Positions 16,899-25,976 of a stretch of 64,000 nt of DNA are shown piece after piece. The stretch spans positions 682,130 to 746,129 of the forward strand of contig NZ_AQXH01000001.1 of the NCBI RefSeq assembly GCF_000375465.1, written 5' to 3'. Source of the DNA: Balneola vulgaris DSM 17893. Its GTDB lineage: Bacteria; Bacteroidota; Rhodothermia; Balneolales; Balneolaceae. A model generated the notes under the pieces. The model saw only the letters and a list, made by a program, of their open reading frames with translations. It was not told the DNA's origin and ran no database searches. Position numbers and translations under genes: made by a program. Position 1 is the first letter of the stretch, and each line of letters opens with the position of its first letter.

Positions 16899-19634
16899 TT
16901 ATTTAACTAAGGTCATTTTTCTTGTCATAACCTTGTTACCTACCTCGAGTTGATATATATACATTCCACTCGGCATATCCGTTGCATCCCATTCCACTGA
17001 ATGTTCCCCCTGTGATAGGGTAGTTTGGACAAGAGTGGCAACAGGCTGTCCCACTATATTGAACACGGAGAGCTTAACTTCGCTCGTCTCCAGTAAATAA
17101 AATGAAATATTGGTAGTTGGATTAAAAGGATTCGGATAATTCTGGTATAACTCAATATCCGTAGGAATATCCTCAACGCCTTCAGTAGCTACAAGAGACT
17201 CTGGGATTACTTTAATTCTAAATCTATCCTCTGTTGAAGGGAAACTTGATTCTTGCGTATTCGAAGAATTTTCATTGAAATAATCGAAATCCACATCCCA
17301 ATCACTTGTCAGCTCGTAAACTCTATCTGTTTCCATGTCCTCTAACACTATCACCCAACCCGTTGGGATATCCTCCCATTGCTGCACACTCAGGGTAAAC
17401 TCTCCTTCTTCTGTTGAAATCATTTTCAAAGGTAAATTCACAACATTAGACAACGAGGTCGATACATGGAACTTCTCGTAGTGTTTCAAATTCGGATTCA
17501 TGGTCAAGGCTAAGCCTCTAAATGAGTTTACATAGAGGTCTTTATATAATGCGATAGATTCTACATTCGCAGATACTTCATCATTATCTGTAAATAGTAT
17601 TTCTACTGATGCACTATTCCGCCCATCGTTTAGCAGTAAGCTAAACCCACGCATATCCTCTACTACTTCAGTTACCGTAGAATTATTTAGCCCATCTACA
17701 CTTAGCCTTAATGTTTGAGCTTCAATATTTTCATTTAAACCGATCCAAAAAGCACGATTTGAAGCAATTACATCATTGTTATGCAAAGATTTTATGCCAT
17801 TAAAATTTGATGTACTGATAAACACTTGTGGTGTGTAATTAAGACCTAATTCTTCTTTCAATTGAGATTGTAACCATTGAACTGATATAGCCTTATTTGA
17901 ATTATTTACCACATAATTCAACCCTTCAAGTTCAGTGATTATTCCGTCACTATTTCTATCCGTTGTTGAAAGCTTAAGTTCCAAGTTCTCATTTAAAACC
18001 TGCTTCGCTTTATCAGTATTCAGCTTCGAACTAAATTCTTCCGATAAATAACCAATCCCAAAGTCTCCATCACTTAAAGATTGGTTATTATCAGAGAGTG
18101 AGACAAACTTCCCTCGAGTCTGATCCCATGTATAAAAATCATTCACATTACTTAACTCTTTCAATTGCTCAGCAGTTAACACTCTCCAGCCCGGACTGAA
18201 GAAACTAGATGCACTTGCCGAGCTATTTAAATCAGGAGTTGATTGATTCGTAGTGTTGTTCGCTAAAATTTCTTTACTGGCGGATTGAATTTCTTGCCTC
18301 TCATCTTTATTTGATCGAAGCCTTACACTGCTAACACGCTTACTATTTGAATTAATAAGCTGGATGGTACCCTCATCATAAATCAGCCCTCTGTCTGTAT
18401 CATCAAGCTCAAAGTAGATATTTGAAAGGGCTTGCAAGTCTGCATTACCTTCTTCAAATACCAGAAGCGTTTCCCCGATTTCAAGGATGCTATTTTTTGG
18501 AATCACAAAGTGATGATCGCCATTAACGATATCCCAATTTGAAATATTAATCGCTTTTCGCTCGAGGTTATGTAACAATAGCACGGATCGATCTCGGTCT
18601 TCAACCACTTCCATCTTCATAGTAGGAATTTCATCATCCGTAACTAATACTGTATGGCTTATATAATCTCCGAACTGACCATGACTTAGATTTCTAAGCA
18701 TGAAAATGCCACTTTCCACTCCTTCGTACTCATCATCATTTTCTAGAGGCACTTCTATTTCATAAACCGCATTGCCCACCAAACCTGTGAAATTCACTTC
18801 TGTTGTGAAATAGTTTTTAATTTCTTCTCTACTGATTGAGCTATTGGTTGAATCAAATACTACATCTACTGTGAGTTTAGACCCATCGTGTTCGTAGATA
18901 GCAACGTTTAGAGTCGCTTTTTTATCGGTTTCTTTAGCTGTTGATAGGTTCTGATCAAATAGAATAACTGGTGGCTTCAATAAATTGAATGTAGTTCCAA
19001 AGCCAACATAACTTCTTTCGTTGTTTCCTCTCCAATTTCCTCTGTTACCAACAAAGCTTAGTAACATATCTGCTGTACCACTGGCGCCATGACGAATGAA
19101 ATACTGGTAATTATCTGCTGTACCTAAAGCTAGTATAGTTCTAGGATTCTCGGCGAGTACCTTAGGGATTTCAGATCCATAAAAATCTTGTAAAGGCTCC
19201 CCCCATCCAATCCCGAATAAGAAACGATGAATTTGGTCATCTTTTTGGTACAGAAATACTCTCTCTGTTTTTTCAGATAGCTTGAAAAAGCCGGAGGTTA
19301 ATACCGCTTCTGAATTACTTTGTTCACCAATAATGATAGGCGTACCTGCGGCAATAGATGAGCGAAACACCACTTCAATCTCTTCACCATCAGTAAACAC
19401 TTGCTCTTCTTGATTCCAGATACCGTTATTCAAATACAACGTTGAATTCTTCTCCAGATCAATCAAAGGAACAAGCTCAAGAGTATTGTCTTGAGCGTTC
19501 GCTGACACTACCACAACATCGCCAGGTATAAGTACTGATTGTGCAGTTGTAACACTTGCAAACAGCAATACGAGCAGGAAAGGGGCGATATGTTGGGTTT
19601 TAAAGAGTGCTTTTAATAGTAGCGGTGAGCCCAT
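16899..19634 (-). CDS. Large exported protein with Calx-beta-like and lamin-tail-like domains and a type IX sorting domain
   Basis: Using ATG 19634 (a TTG two codons earlier is less likely) the product has 911 residues. An N-terminal signal peptide ends near VTTAQ. A Calx-beta-like region runs at roughly 235-345 (ENDDEYEGVESGIFMLRN). It is followed by a lamin-tail-like segment (LHNLERKAINISNWDIV, then GETLLVFEEGN). A long beta-rich middle contains DRNSDGIITELEGLN, an EF-hand-like acidic loop. The last 85 residues, starting ELYQNYPNPFNPTTNISF and ending GMYIYQLEVGNKVMTRKMTLVK-like, form a type A sorting/FlgD-like domain. It is probably surface-exposed or secreted and may bind calcium. No catalytic motif is seen. 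Gene neighbours give no clue. Confidence 0.75.
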   Translation of the reverse strand: MGSPLLLKALFKTQHIAPFLLVLLFASVTTAQSVLIPGDVVVVSANAQDNTLELVPLIDLEKNSTLYLNNGIWNQEEQVFTDGEEIEVVFRSSIAAGTPIIIGEQSNSEAVLTSGFFKLSEKTERVFLYQKDDQIHRFLFGIGWGEPLQDFYGSEIPKVLAENPRTILALGTADNYQYFIRHGASGTADMLLSFVGNRGNWRGNNERSYVGFGTTFNLLKPPVILFDQNLSTAKETDKKATLNVAIYEHDGSKLTVDVVFDSTNSSISREEIKNYFTTEVNFTGLVGNAVYEIEVPLENDDEYEGVESGIFMLRNLSHGQFGDYISHTVLVTDDEIPTMKMEVVEDRDRSVLLLHNLERKAINISNWDIVNGDHHFVIPKNSILEIGETLLVFEEGNADLQALSNIYFELDDTDRGLIYDEGTIQLINSNSKRVSSVRLRSNKDERQEIQSASKEILANNTTNQSTPDLNSSASASSFFSPGWRVLTAEQLKELSNVNDFYTWDQTRGKFVSLSDNNQSLSDGDFGIGYLSEEFSSKLNTDKAKQVLNENLELKLSTTDRNSDGIITELEGLNYVVNNSNKAISVQWLQSQLKEELGLNYTPQVFISTSNFNGIKSLHNNDVIASNRAFWIGLNENIEAQTLRLSVDGLNNSTVTEVVEDMRGFSLLLNDGRNSASVEILFTDNDEVSANVESIALYKDLYVNSFRGLALTMNPNLKHYEKFHVSTSLSNVVNLPLKMISTEEGEFTLSVQQWEDIPTGWVIVLEDMETDRVYELTSDWDVDFDYFNENSSNTQESSFPSTEDRFRIKVIPESLVATEGVEDIPTDIELYQNYPNPFNPTTNISFYLLETSEVKLSVFNIVGQPVATLVQTTLSQGEHSVEWDATDMPSGMYIYQLEVGNKVMTRKMTLVK

Positions 19635-19721
19635 AGGCAACCAATTAGTTCAATAAAAACTTCTTTTAATTAAACTAATTTCCACTAAAATGGCATATTA
19701 TTTTTTGATGATTTTCGAATT

Positions 19722-21023
19722 TTAATCATCCAAATTTGGGGCACTCAATTTGCCTTCAGAAGATGCCACTGTAAGTGCTACTGCGGCATCACCTGTAATG
19801 TTTACTGTAGTTCGGCACATATCCAGAATACGATCAACACCAAGTATGAGTGCGATTCCTTCAACCGGTACATCAATAGCTTGAAGTACAACTACTAACA
19901 TTACAATACCTGCTCCTGGAACACCTGCAGCACCAATCGATGCTAGAGTTGCTGTAGCCACAATTGTTAATTGCTGAACAATGGACAAGTCCATTCCTAA
20001 GGCTTGAGCAATAAATACTGCAGCAACGGCTTGATAAAGACTGGTTCCATCCATGTTGATGGTAGCCCCAATTGGTAGTACAAAACTTGATACTTCTTCA
20101 TCAACACCAAGGTTTTGCTCTACACGCTCCATTGTAACAGGTAGTGTAGCTGAACTAGAGCTAGTACTAAAGCCTAACAACATAGCTGGGCGAATAGCTT
20201 TGAAGAAGTCTCTTAACCTCATTTTGCTAGAGAATCTAAATAGCGTAGCATACACTAAGAATACATGTACAATCAGTGCCAATAATACGGTGAGGCAGTA
20301 CCAACCTAAGGCTCTAAGTAAATCAACAGCTTTGCCTAAATCATCGCCTGCCAGATCCACTATCAAGGCGGCCATTAATGCAAACACCCCATAAGGCGCT
20401 GTTTTCATGATTAAGTCAACAATCTTGATGATGACATCATTAAAGGAGTCGAATACATTCACAAGCAGTTCGCCTTGCTTCCCTCCTACTTTAATGATAC
20501 CAATACCAAGCAGAATGGCTACAAATACAATTTGAAGCATGTTAGAGTTTTCGCTAGCTGAAGCGAAGAAATTGGATGGAACTATACCCACTATGAAGTC
20601 GAGCGGTCTACGTTCTTTAATAGCCAAAGCTCCTTCTTCTCTTTCCCCAACATTTTCTTGATAGGTCTCTTGGAGCTCTATTTTTGTTGATTCTGGAAGT
20701 GCTTTACCTGGCTTAATTAAATTAACTGCTAATAAACCTATAGAAATGGCAAAAACAGTAGTACACAGATAAATCATTACTGTTTTAAGACCCATCCGTG
20801 AGAGTGAGGCGGTGTCGTTCAAACTTGTTACACCAGCAACAAGCGAAGCTAAAACTAATGGAACAGCAATTAGCTTTAATAAAGTGATAAAAATTGTACC
20901 AAATGGCTTGATAAAATTCAGTGTAAATTCATTAAATCCTGCCAATGCAGATACTAAACCCCATAGCAGACCTAAAATGAGTCCTAAGATAATCTGCCAA
21001 TGTAATTTTTTATACCACTTCAT
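19722..21023 (-). CDS. Dicarboxylate/amino acid:cation symporter (DAACS family)
   Basis: A 433-residue inner-membrane transporter of the GltP/GltT/DctA family. Signatures are the serine-rich hairpin SSSSATLPVTMERV, the TM7 motif TINMDGTSLYQAV (NMDGT), a second hairpin with GVPGAGIVML, and the TM8 segment DRILDMCRTTVNITGDAA with the Asp, Arg and Thr expected to bind acidic substrates. CRTTVNITGD fits glutamate/aspartate transporters, whose Arg pairs with the side-chain carboxylate. It is the last gene of a leftward trio: its start overlaps the stop of the DUF92 gene by 4 bases. Na+ or H+ coupling cannot be decided. Confidence 0.93.
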   Translation of the reverse strand: MKWYKKLHWQIILGLILGLLWGLVSALAGFNEFTLNFIKPFGTIFITLLKLIAVPLVLASLVAGVTSLNDTASLSRMGLKTVMIYLCTTVFAISIGLLAVNLIKPGKALPESTKIELQETYQENVGEREEGALAIKERRPLDFIVGIVPSNFFASASENSNMLQIVFVAILLGIGIIKVGGKQGELLVNVFDSFNDVIIKIVDLIMKTAPYGVFALMAALIVDLAGDDLGKAVDLLRALGWYCLTVLLALIVHVFLVYATLFRFSSKMRLRDFFKAIRPAMLLGFSTSSSSATLPVTMERVEQNLGVDEEVSSFVLPIGATINMDGTSLYQAVAAVFIAQALGMDLSIVQQLTIVATATLASIGAAGVPGAGIVMLVVVLQAIDVPVEGIALILGVDRILDMCRTTVNITGDAAVALTVASSEGKLSAPNLDD

Positions 21024-21844
21024 ATTTTGAATATTAAAACGATTATTAAAACTAGTATCGACGAAGCACCCGTCGATAACCAGTTAACGATATTATTATT
21101 TATAGTAATGTTCCCACTGTCGTAATTCGACAAAAAAGAAGCTTTTACTGATTTCCCTTGGATTTTTGCACCCAGCAATGAGTCTATCAAACATCCGATA
21201 AAGCCAGCAACCGAAATTAAAATTAGCCCCGATATACCCGCTCCTTCAAAAGCCACCCAATATAACACAGCTATCATTCCAGAACCAAGTAAAGCTGCAA
21301 CGGTTCCGTAAATGCTAATCCCGCCATCTGTACCGGCTTTAACGTGTTTAAAATCAGTAATTAAATAAGTCTTTGTTTCTGAACTTGAGCCCAATTCTGT
21401 AGCCCAAGTATCAGCCGTTGCTGCAGCAATAGTGCTTACCGCAGCGACTAGAAAAAGTGGTAAATCGGTGATAAACCAAATCAGAACCCAAAGAGCTAAC
21501 CAAAAACCATTTGCCCAAACTTGCGTGCCATCACGGCGGAATCTAATTGAAAAACCTTCCTCTGATCGGGCTACATCTTTCGACACTAATGAAGCTGACA
21601 CAAAAAAGAAGATGACTATGAGCGCCACTGGCCAATCTCCCAGCCCATACGCAATGGTCCCAAATATACCGGCGGAAACGGCTCCATCATAGGTCAACCA
21701 GTTCATCAAAAATGCTAAGACAGAAAAAACAGCTGCAAAGATAACAGCACTGCCTATACGGATATGATCTTCCATAGTGCCAAAGATGATAAACACAAAG
21801 ATCAACGAGAATAAGAAAAAGATATTTACATGCCGATGAGTCAC
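21020..21844 (-). CDS. DUF92 (TMEM19-like) integral membrane protein
   Basis: A 274-residue protein with about seven hydrophobic segments. It carries the DUF92 signatures NWLTYDGAVSAGIFGTI, an RDGTQVWANG stretch, ADTWATELGSSSE and the glycine-rich GTDGGISIYGTVAALLGS. In this family the Asp/Glu of the ADT-E motif are conserved, and some members have been linked to lipid or phytyl phosphate metabolism; no such role is shown here. The start is GTG 21844, which shares one base with the upstream stop (TAGTG). Its own stop overlaps the symporter start by 4 bases, so translation is coupled through the trio. Confidence 0.85.
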   Translation of the reverse strand: MTHRHVNIFFLFSLIFVFIIFGTMEDHIRIGSAVIFAAVFSVLAFLMNWLTYDGAVSAGIFGTIAYGLGDWPVALIVIFFFVSASLVSKDVARSEEGFSIRFRRDGTQVWANGFWLALWVLIWFITDLPLFLVAAVSTIAAATADTWATELGSSSETKTYLITDFKHVKAGTDGGISIYGTVAALLGSGMIAVLYWVAFEGAGISGLILISVAGFIGCLIDSLLGAKIQGKSVKASFLSNYDSGNITINNNIVNWLSTGASSILVLIIVLIFKI

Positions 21845-22095
21845 TAAGCCGATTGGCCTGTGTTTTCCTCATTACCCCGATCGTGCTTTAGAATAGCAAA
21901 AAGCACGATTACATAACCCGCCATGATTACAATAGGAGAAATGTATAATGAAATAACACCCTCCACTTTATTCTCTAAATACATGGCTGTAAACCCACCA
22001 AAGATTAATAGGATTGAAAGACCAATTAACTTGTAATTAAATGCAGAGAAGAACATTGGTTGATCATTCTCTTTATTACGATTCGATTTTGCCAT
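21844..22095 (-). CDS. Small two-helix membrane protein, DUF3098-like
   Basis: An 83-residue protein with a charged N-terminus, two TM helices (about 25-43 and 51-69) and a charged tail. FSAFNYKLIGLSILLIFGGF followed by a second helix fits DUF3098, small membrane proteins of the Bacteroidota with no known role. It heads the leftward trio DUF3098-DUF92-symporter, whose genes overlap by 1 and 4 bases. It faces maf across an 89-base divergent promoter region. Confidence 0.7.
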   Translation of the reverse strand: MAKSNRNKENDQPMFFSAFNYKLIGLSILLIFGGFTAMYLENKVEGVISLYISPIVIMAGYVIVLFAILKHDRGNEENTGQSA

Positions 22096-22184
22096 TATAT
22101 TTATAAACCTTAACGTTTTCGAAGTTTGAAACGGGAAAAGAAGTTATTTAATTATCAATTTATTCCAAAGGCTCATAATATTAT

Positions 22185-22793
22185 ATGCGAATTATTCTGG
22201 CATCCCAAAGTCCACGTAGAAAAGTACTCCTTGAACAACTCGGCCTCCCCTTCGAAATACACCCTAGCGGGATAGAAGAACTTATAACAAGTGATGTTCC
22301 TGAAACGATTGTAGCCGATCTAGCATCTCAGAAAGCGCTCGATGTTGCAAAACATTTTACAAACGATTATCTCATACTTGGTGCTGATACCATTGTTGTG
22401 CAAGACAATAAAATACTTGGAAAGCCTTTAACCGCTCGTGATGCTAAAGAAACACTACTCCGACTAAGTGGCGAAACTCATTCCGTTTTTACTGGCGTAG
22501 CTTTAGTTCATTGGGATCAAACTTTAAATCAAACTACCTGCTATACCTTTGTTGAAGAAACTAAAGTGACGTTTAGTTCATTATTAGAGGAAGAGATTGA
22601 TGCATATATACAAACTGGTAGCCCAATGGATAAAGCCGGAGCATATGGTATTCAAGACGATTGGGGCGCTGTGTTCGTTGAAAAAATTGACGGAGACTTC
22701 TACAATGTAGTTGGTTTACCGTTGAACCGATTGTATCATGAGTTAAAAGCACATTATCCTGAAGCATTATCTCTGCTTAATATTCATCTATAA
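22185..22793 (+). CDS. maf: Maf-family nucleoside triphosphate pyrophosphatase
   Basis: A 202-residue cytoplasmic house-cleaning enzyme that hydrolyses non-canonical or modified nucleoside triphosphates such as dTTP/UTP derivatives. Motifs are ILASQSPRRKVLLEQLG at the N-terminus (substrate-binding Ser and Arg residues), GADTIVV, the GKP loop, SGETHSVFTGV, and KAGAYGIQ near 145-152. The YhdE-type (dTTP/UTP) is favoured by the DKAGAYGIQ motif over the YceF type, but this is a guess. The next gene (TPR) starts at the base after its stop, so they are co-transcribed. Confidence 0.94.
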   Translation: MRIILASQSPRRKVLLEQLGLPFEIHPSGIEELITSDVPETIVADLASQKALDVAKHFTNDYLILGADTIVVQDNKILGKPLTARDAKETLLRLSGETHSVFTGVALVHWDQTLNQTTCYTFVEETKVTFSSLLEEEIDAYIQTGSPMDKAGAYGIQDDWGAVFVEKIDGDFYNVVGLPLNRLYHELKAHYPEALSLLNIHL

Positions 22794-24647
22794 ATGAGAC
22801 GAATTTACTCCATATCATTTTTTGTAGCTCTATTGCTACTTTCTGCCCCCAATGTATTTGGGCAATTTGGGAATGAATTCCAGTTGGCGAATAGGTTATT
22901 TCAACAACAAAATTATGAATCCGCTCTCCCTATTTTTAAGGAACTACATGAGGAGAATCCCAACGAGTACTTTTTCTTTGATCGTTATATAGCTTGTCAA
23001 ATTCAGTTGAAAGAGTATGACTCTGCTCTTAAAACCATCGAAAACTTAAATAGTAACTCTCCTCTTATACCTCAAGCCAAAACTCTTGAAGGTAAACTAT
23101 ACTATTTACTGGGAGACACTAGTAAAGCTTTTAATGTGTGGGATGTAAACCTTGCTAACAATCCTAGGAACTTAAATGTGTATATGGCCACTGCTAGTGT
23201 AATGACAGAGTTGAGAGCTTTTGATAGAGCTGTAAGTATTTATAAAGAAGCCCGTCGCACCTTTAACAATGAGCAGTTATTTTTTAATGAAGTAGCTAAT
23301 ACACTACTACAAAGCGGTAAATATGAAGATGCCGTTGCTGAATGGATTTCTTGGCTAGTGGTTCAACCAGACCAAATGATAAACATTCAACGCACTTTAT
23401 TACGATATAATGATCCCCTTTTAAATGATATCACTATTCTTGAGTTGGATGATCAGCTTAGTAAGCTATCCGTTACCAATCCTGCCTATAATCCATTATT
23501 TAGATTTCAGCTTTGGTTGCTTCAAGAAAACAAACTGTATAGAAAAGCAGTTCAAACGGCCAAGAATTTCGAAGAATCTACTTCTTCCTTTAATTACAGT
23601 TTATTTCAATTAGGTAGAAATTTAAAACGTAGCAAAGAGTATGAACTCGCCGTTGACGCTTTCCAATACTATATCGACAATAGCACTGGTAACATAGAAT
23701 GGCAAAGCCGTGAGGAACTTGCTCAGGTTTACACACATTGGGCTAAACAAATAGATGACTACAATTTAGATTTCTCTTCCGATCGAGACAGTTTGTTTAC
23801 AAAAGCCTCAGAACAACTCGATTACATCCTTTCCGAAACAGCTAACTACCGACGTATTCAGAATGTATTGCTCATGAAGGCTGAAATTGTACTCGATTAT
23901 CAATTCAATTTGAGACAAGCTGAAAATGTACTTCGAAGAATGGAGGAGTTAAATGAAGAATCTCCAACGCCAGAACAGTTTTATATAGAAGGCCGTATTC
24001 ACTTGGCAAATAAAGAATTCCCTCAAGCGCGAATTGCACTCACTAAAAGTAATAAGCAGACTGAATTGGGTGAACTCGCTGAAAAAACACGCTATTTCCT
24101 CGCACTTACCGATTTTTATGCAAACGATTTTGAGTTTGCTAGTATTCAATTAAAAACCCTGGGGCGCCAAAGTGCTTCTTATTATGCTAATGATGCATTA
24201 GAACTCAGGTTATGGATTATGGAAGGAATGCAGGCCGACTCAACGGGCGGTTTGTTAGAGCCTTTTGCAGATGCTTTATATGCGAGTTCCATCAATCAAA
24301 GAGAAACCACCATTTCTACCTTAATGAGCATTATTGAGGATCAACAGAATCCTCTTATCGACGACGCTTTAATTTTGCTCTTAACATACAATGAAGTCGA
24401 TCAAGCAGAATTAGTACATGCTATTAACAATTATCTACTAAGTACCACTTCAGCACCACTGCGAGAACGCCTCTATTGGGAACGAGCTAAAGCCATCGAT
24501 AAATTGGTTTCAAGTAATACAAACTCAGAATTCAACCTTGATGATAGTATTAAGAACTATGAGGATCTCATCCTAACCTATCCTCAAGGGTTTTATGCTC
24601 CCTATGCCCGAAAGCGGCTTCAAGAACTCTCAAACAGATCGATATAA
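22794..24647 (+). CDS. Exported tetratricopeptide-repeat protein
   Basis: A 617-residue protein with a signal peptide (hydrophobic core LLLLSAPNVFG) followed by TPR-type helical repeats across the whole length. Good examples are NRLFQQQNYESALPIFKELH, EYDSALKTIENLN and YELAVDAFQYYID. No catalytic domain is visible. It is probably a periplasmic scaffold. It starts immediately after maf and its stop shares one base with the start of the following exported gene (TAATG), so it is likely a partner of that protein. A C-terminal segment (ILTYPQGFYAPYARKRLQEL) resembles the last repeat of BamD/YbgF-type TPR proteins. Confidence 0.82.
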   Translation: MRRIYSISFFVALLLLSAPNVFGQFGNEFQLANRLFQQQNYESALPIFKELHEENPNEYFFFDRYIACQIQLKEYDSALKTIENLNSNSPLIPQAKTLEGKLYYLLGDTSKAFNVWDVNLANNPRNLNVYMATASVMTELRAFDRAVSIYKEARRTFNNEQLFFNEVANTLLQSGKYEDAVAEWISWLVVQPDQMINIQRTLLRYNDPLLNDITILELDDQLSKLSVTNPAYNPLFRFQLWLLQENKLYRKAVQTAKNFEESTSSFNYSLFQLGRNLKRSKEYELAVDAFQYYIDNSTGNIEWQSREELAQVYTHWAKQIDDYNLDFSSDRDSLFTKASEQLDYILSETANYRRIQNVLLMKAEIVLDYQFNLRQAENVLRRMEELNEESPTPEQFYIEGRIHLANKEFPQARIALTKSNKQTELGELAEKTRYFLALTDFYANDFEFASIQLKTLGRQSASYYANDALELRLWIMEGMQADSTGGLLEPFADALYASSINQRETTISTLMSIIEDQQNPLIDDALILLLTYNEVDQAELVHAINNYLLSTTSAPLRERLYWERAKAIDKLVSSNTNSEFNLDDSIKNYEDLILTYPQGFYAPYARKRLQELSNRSI

Positions 24648-25915
24648 TGATACAAAGAGTACTCACAGCCATTGTATTTGTGATTCTATTTAACTGCACT
24701 GTTTTTGCTCAACAGCAGATTTTAATCCCTATGGATGCCTCACAGAGCAATCACCTTAAGGCATATGGTGTCGTTTTCAATCAAATTACAGATGGATACC
24801 CTGTTAAATGGCTCCTCAATTACAGAGGGGGTAGTTTTATGGCTACGGTAGACAATGACATCATCCGCAAAAGCAGACTTAGAAATGTCACCTTTGAAAC
24901 TTTAAGCACGGCATCAGCCACATCAATTATTCGAGAGGTTGAGCGAACCGGCAGCAACACTTCACTTGTAAATCTGGAAAAAGCCCCTAAAATTGCAGTT
25001 TACACTCCTGACCAAGCCCTACCCTGGGACGACGCCGTTACCCTTGCTTTAACCTACGCTGAAGTTGAATACGATAAGATTTGGGATATAGAAGTTCTTG
25101 AAGGCAAACTAGATGAATATGACTGGCTACATATGCACCATGAAGACTTTACAGGCCAATTTGGCAAATTCTGGGCCAGTTATCGAAACATGCCTTGGTA
25201 TATTGCTCAAGTCCGCCAAATGGAAGCAATGGCCAATACACTGGGCTACAACAAAGTTAGCGACCAAAAGAAAGCCGTAGCTCGCACTATTAAAGAATAT
25301 GTAGGCCGAGGTGGATTCCTATTTGCAATGTGCTCTGGCACCGATACTTTTGATATCGCTTTAGCCTCTGAAGGCCTAGATATAGCTCCCTCTCAGTTCG
25401 ATGGTGATGCTGTAGATCCAAATGCTCAAGATGATTTAGACTATTCCAAAACATTAGCATTCGAAGATTTCAATATCATCATCGATCCCTATGAGTATGA
25501 ACATGCAGACATTGATGTACCTGTACAAATTCAACAAGTTGATGAAACGCTCGATTACTTTACCCTTTTTGAATTTTCTGCTAAATGGGATCCCGTTCCA
25601 ACCATGCTCACTCAAAATCATGTGAGTTCGATTAAAGGTTTTTATGGGCAAACAACGGCGTTTAGGTCAAACAAAGTGAAGTCATCTGTTGTTGTGCTTG
25701 CAGAGGCGCCAGGACGCGAACAAGTAAAGTATATTCATGGCAATTATGGACTAGGAACTTGGACTTTCTATGCGGGCCATGATCCTGAGGATTATACCCA
25801 CCGTGTAAACGACCCTCCTACCGATTTAGACCTTCATCCTAATAGTCCTGGGTATCGTTTAATCCTGAATAACATCTTATTCCCTGCGGCAAAAAAGAAA
25901 AAGAGAAAAACCTAG
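24647..25915 (+). CDS. Exported amidotransferase-fold protein of the group often labelled 'asparagine synthetase B'
   Basis: A 422-residue protein with a signal peptide (cleavage near VFAQ). The opening ILIPMDASQSNHLKAYGV and the whole layout resemble exported proteins from this superphylum labelled 'asparagine synthetase B'. Yet there is no N-terminal catalytic Cys2 and no PP-ATPase SGGxDS loop, so that name is wrong. The middle has alternating beta/alpha with KIAVYTPDQ, a DYDWLHMHHEDF strand end and GGFLFAMCSGTDTFDIALAS. The Cys in MCSGT sits like the nucleophile elbow of class I glutamine amidotransferase/DJ-1 folds. HANYG-like text near 365 (KYIHGNYGLGTWTFYAGHDP) supplies a candidate His. 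It is translationally coupled to the TPR protein. Function is unknown. Confidence 0.6.
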   Translation: MIQRVLTAIVFVILFNCTVFAQQQILIPMDASQSNHLKAYGVVFNQITDGYPVKWLLNYRGGSFMATVDNDIIRKSRLRNVTFETLSTASATSIIREVERTGSNTSLVNLEKAPKIAVYTPDQALPWDDAVTLALTYAEVEYDKIWDIEVLEGKLDEYDWLHMHHEDFTGQFGKFWASYRNMPWYIAQVRQMEAMANTLGYNKVSDQKKAVARTIKEYVGRGGFLFAMCSGTDTFDIALASEGLDIAPSQFDGDAVDPNAQDDLDYSKTLAFEDFNIIIDPYEYEHADIDVPVQIQQVDETLDYFTLFEFSAKWDPVPTMLTQNHVSSIKGFYGQTTAFRSNKVKSSVVVLAEAPGREQVKYIHGNYGLGTWTFYAGHDPEDYTHRVNDPPTDLDLHPNSPGYRLILNNILFPAAKKKKRKT

Positions 25916-25940
25916 ATTAAGCCTTTTCTATTGTGTTACC

Positions 25941-25966
25941 TTTAGGCTCTAATTTTTGAGCCTAAA
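25941..25966 (+). terminator. Hairpin between the amidotransferase-fold gene and mazG
   Basis: A perfect 9-bp stem TTTAGGCTC/GAGCCTAAA with an 8-base loop, 25 bases after the upstream stop and ending 10 bases before the mazG ATG. It lacks a clean T-run, so it may end upstream transcripts or fold over the mazG translation start. Confidence 0.5.
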
Positions 25967-25976
25967 TGTTTCAGAT

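Noticed and set aside
24647-25915. Asparagine synthetase B
   Set aside because: The protein has a signal peptide and lacks Cys2 and the PP-loop motif, so it cannot be an AsnB-type enzyme.
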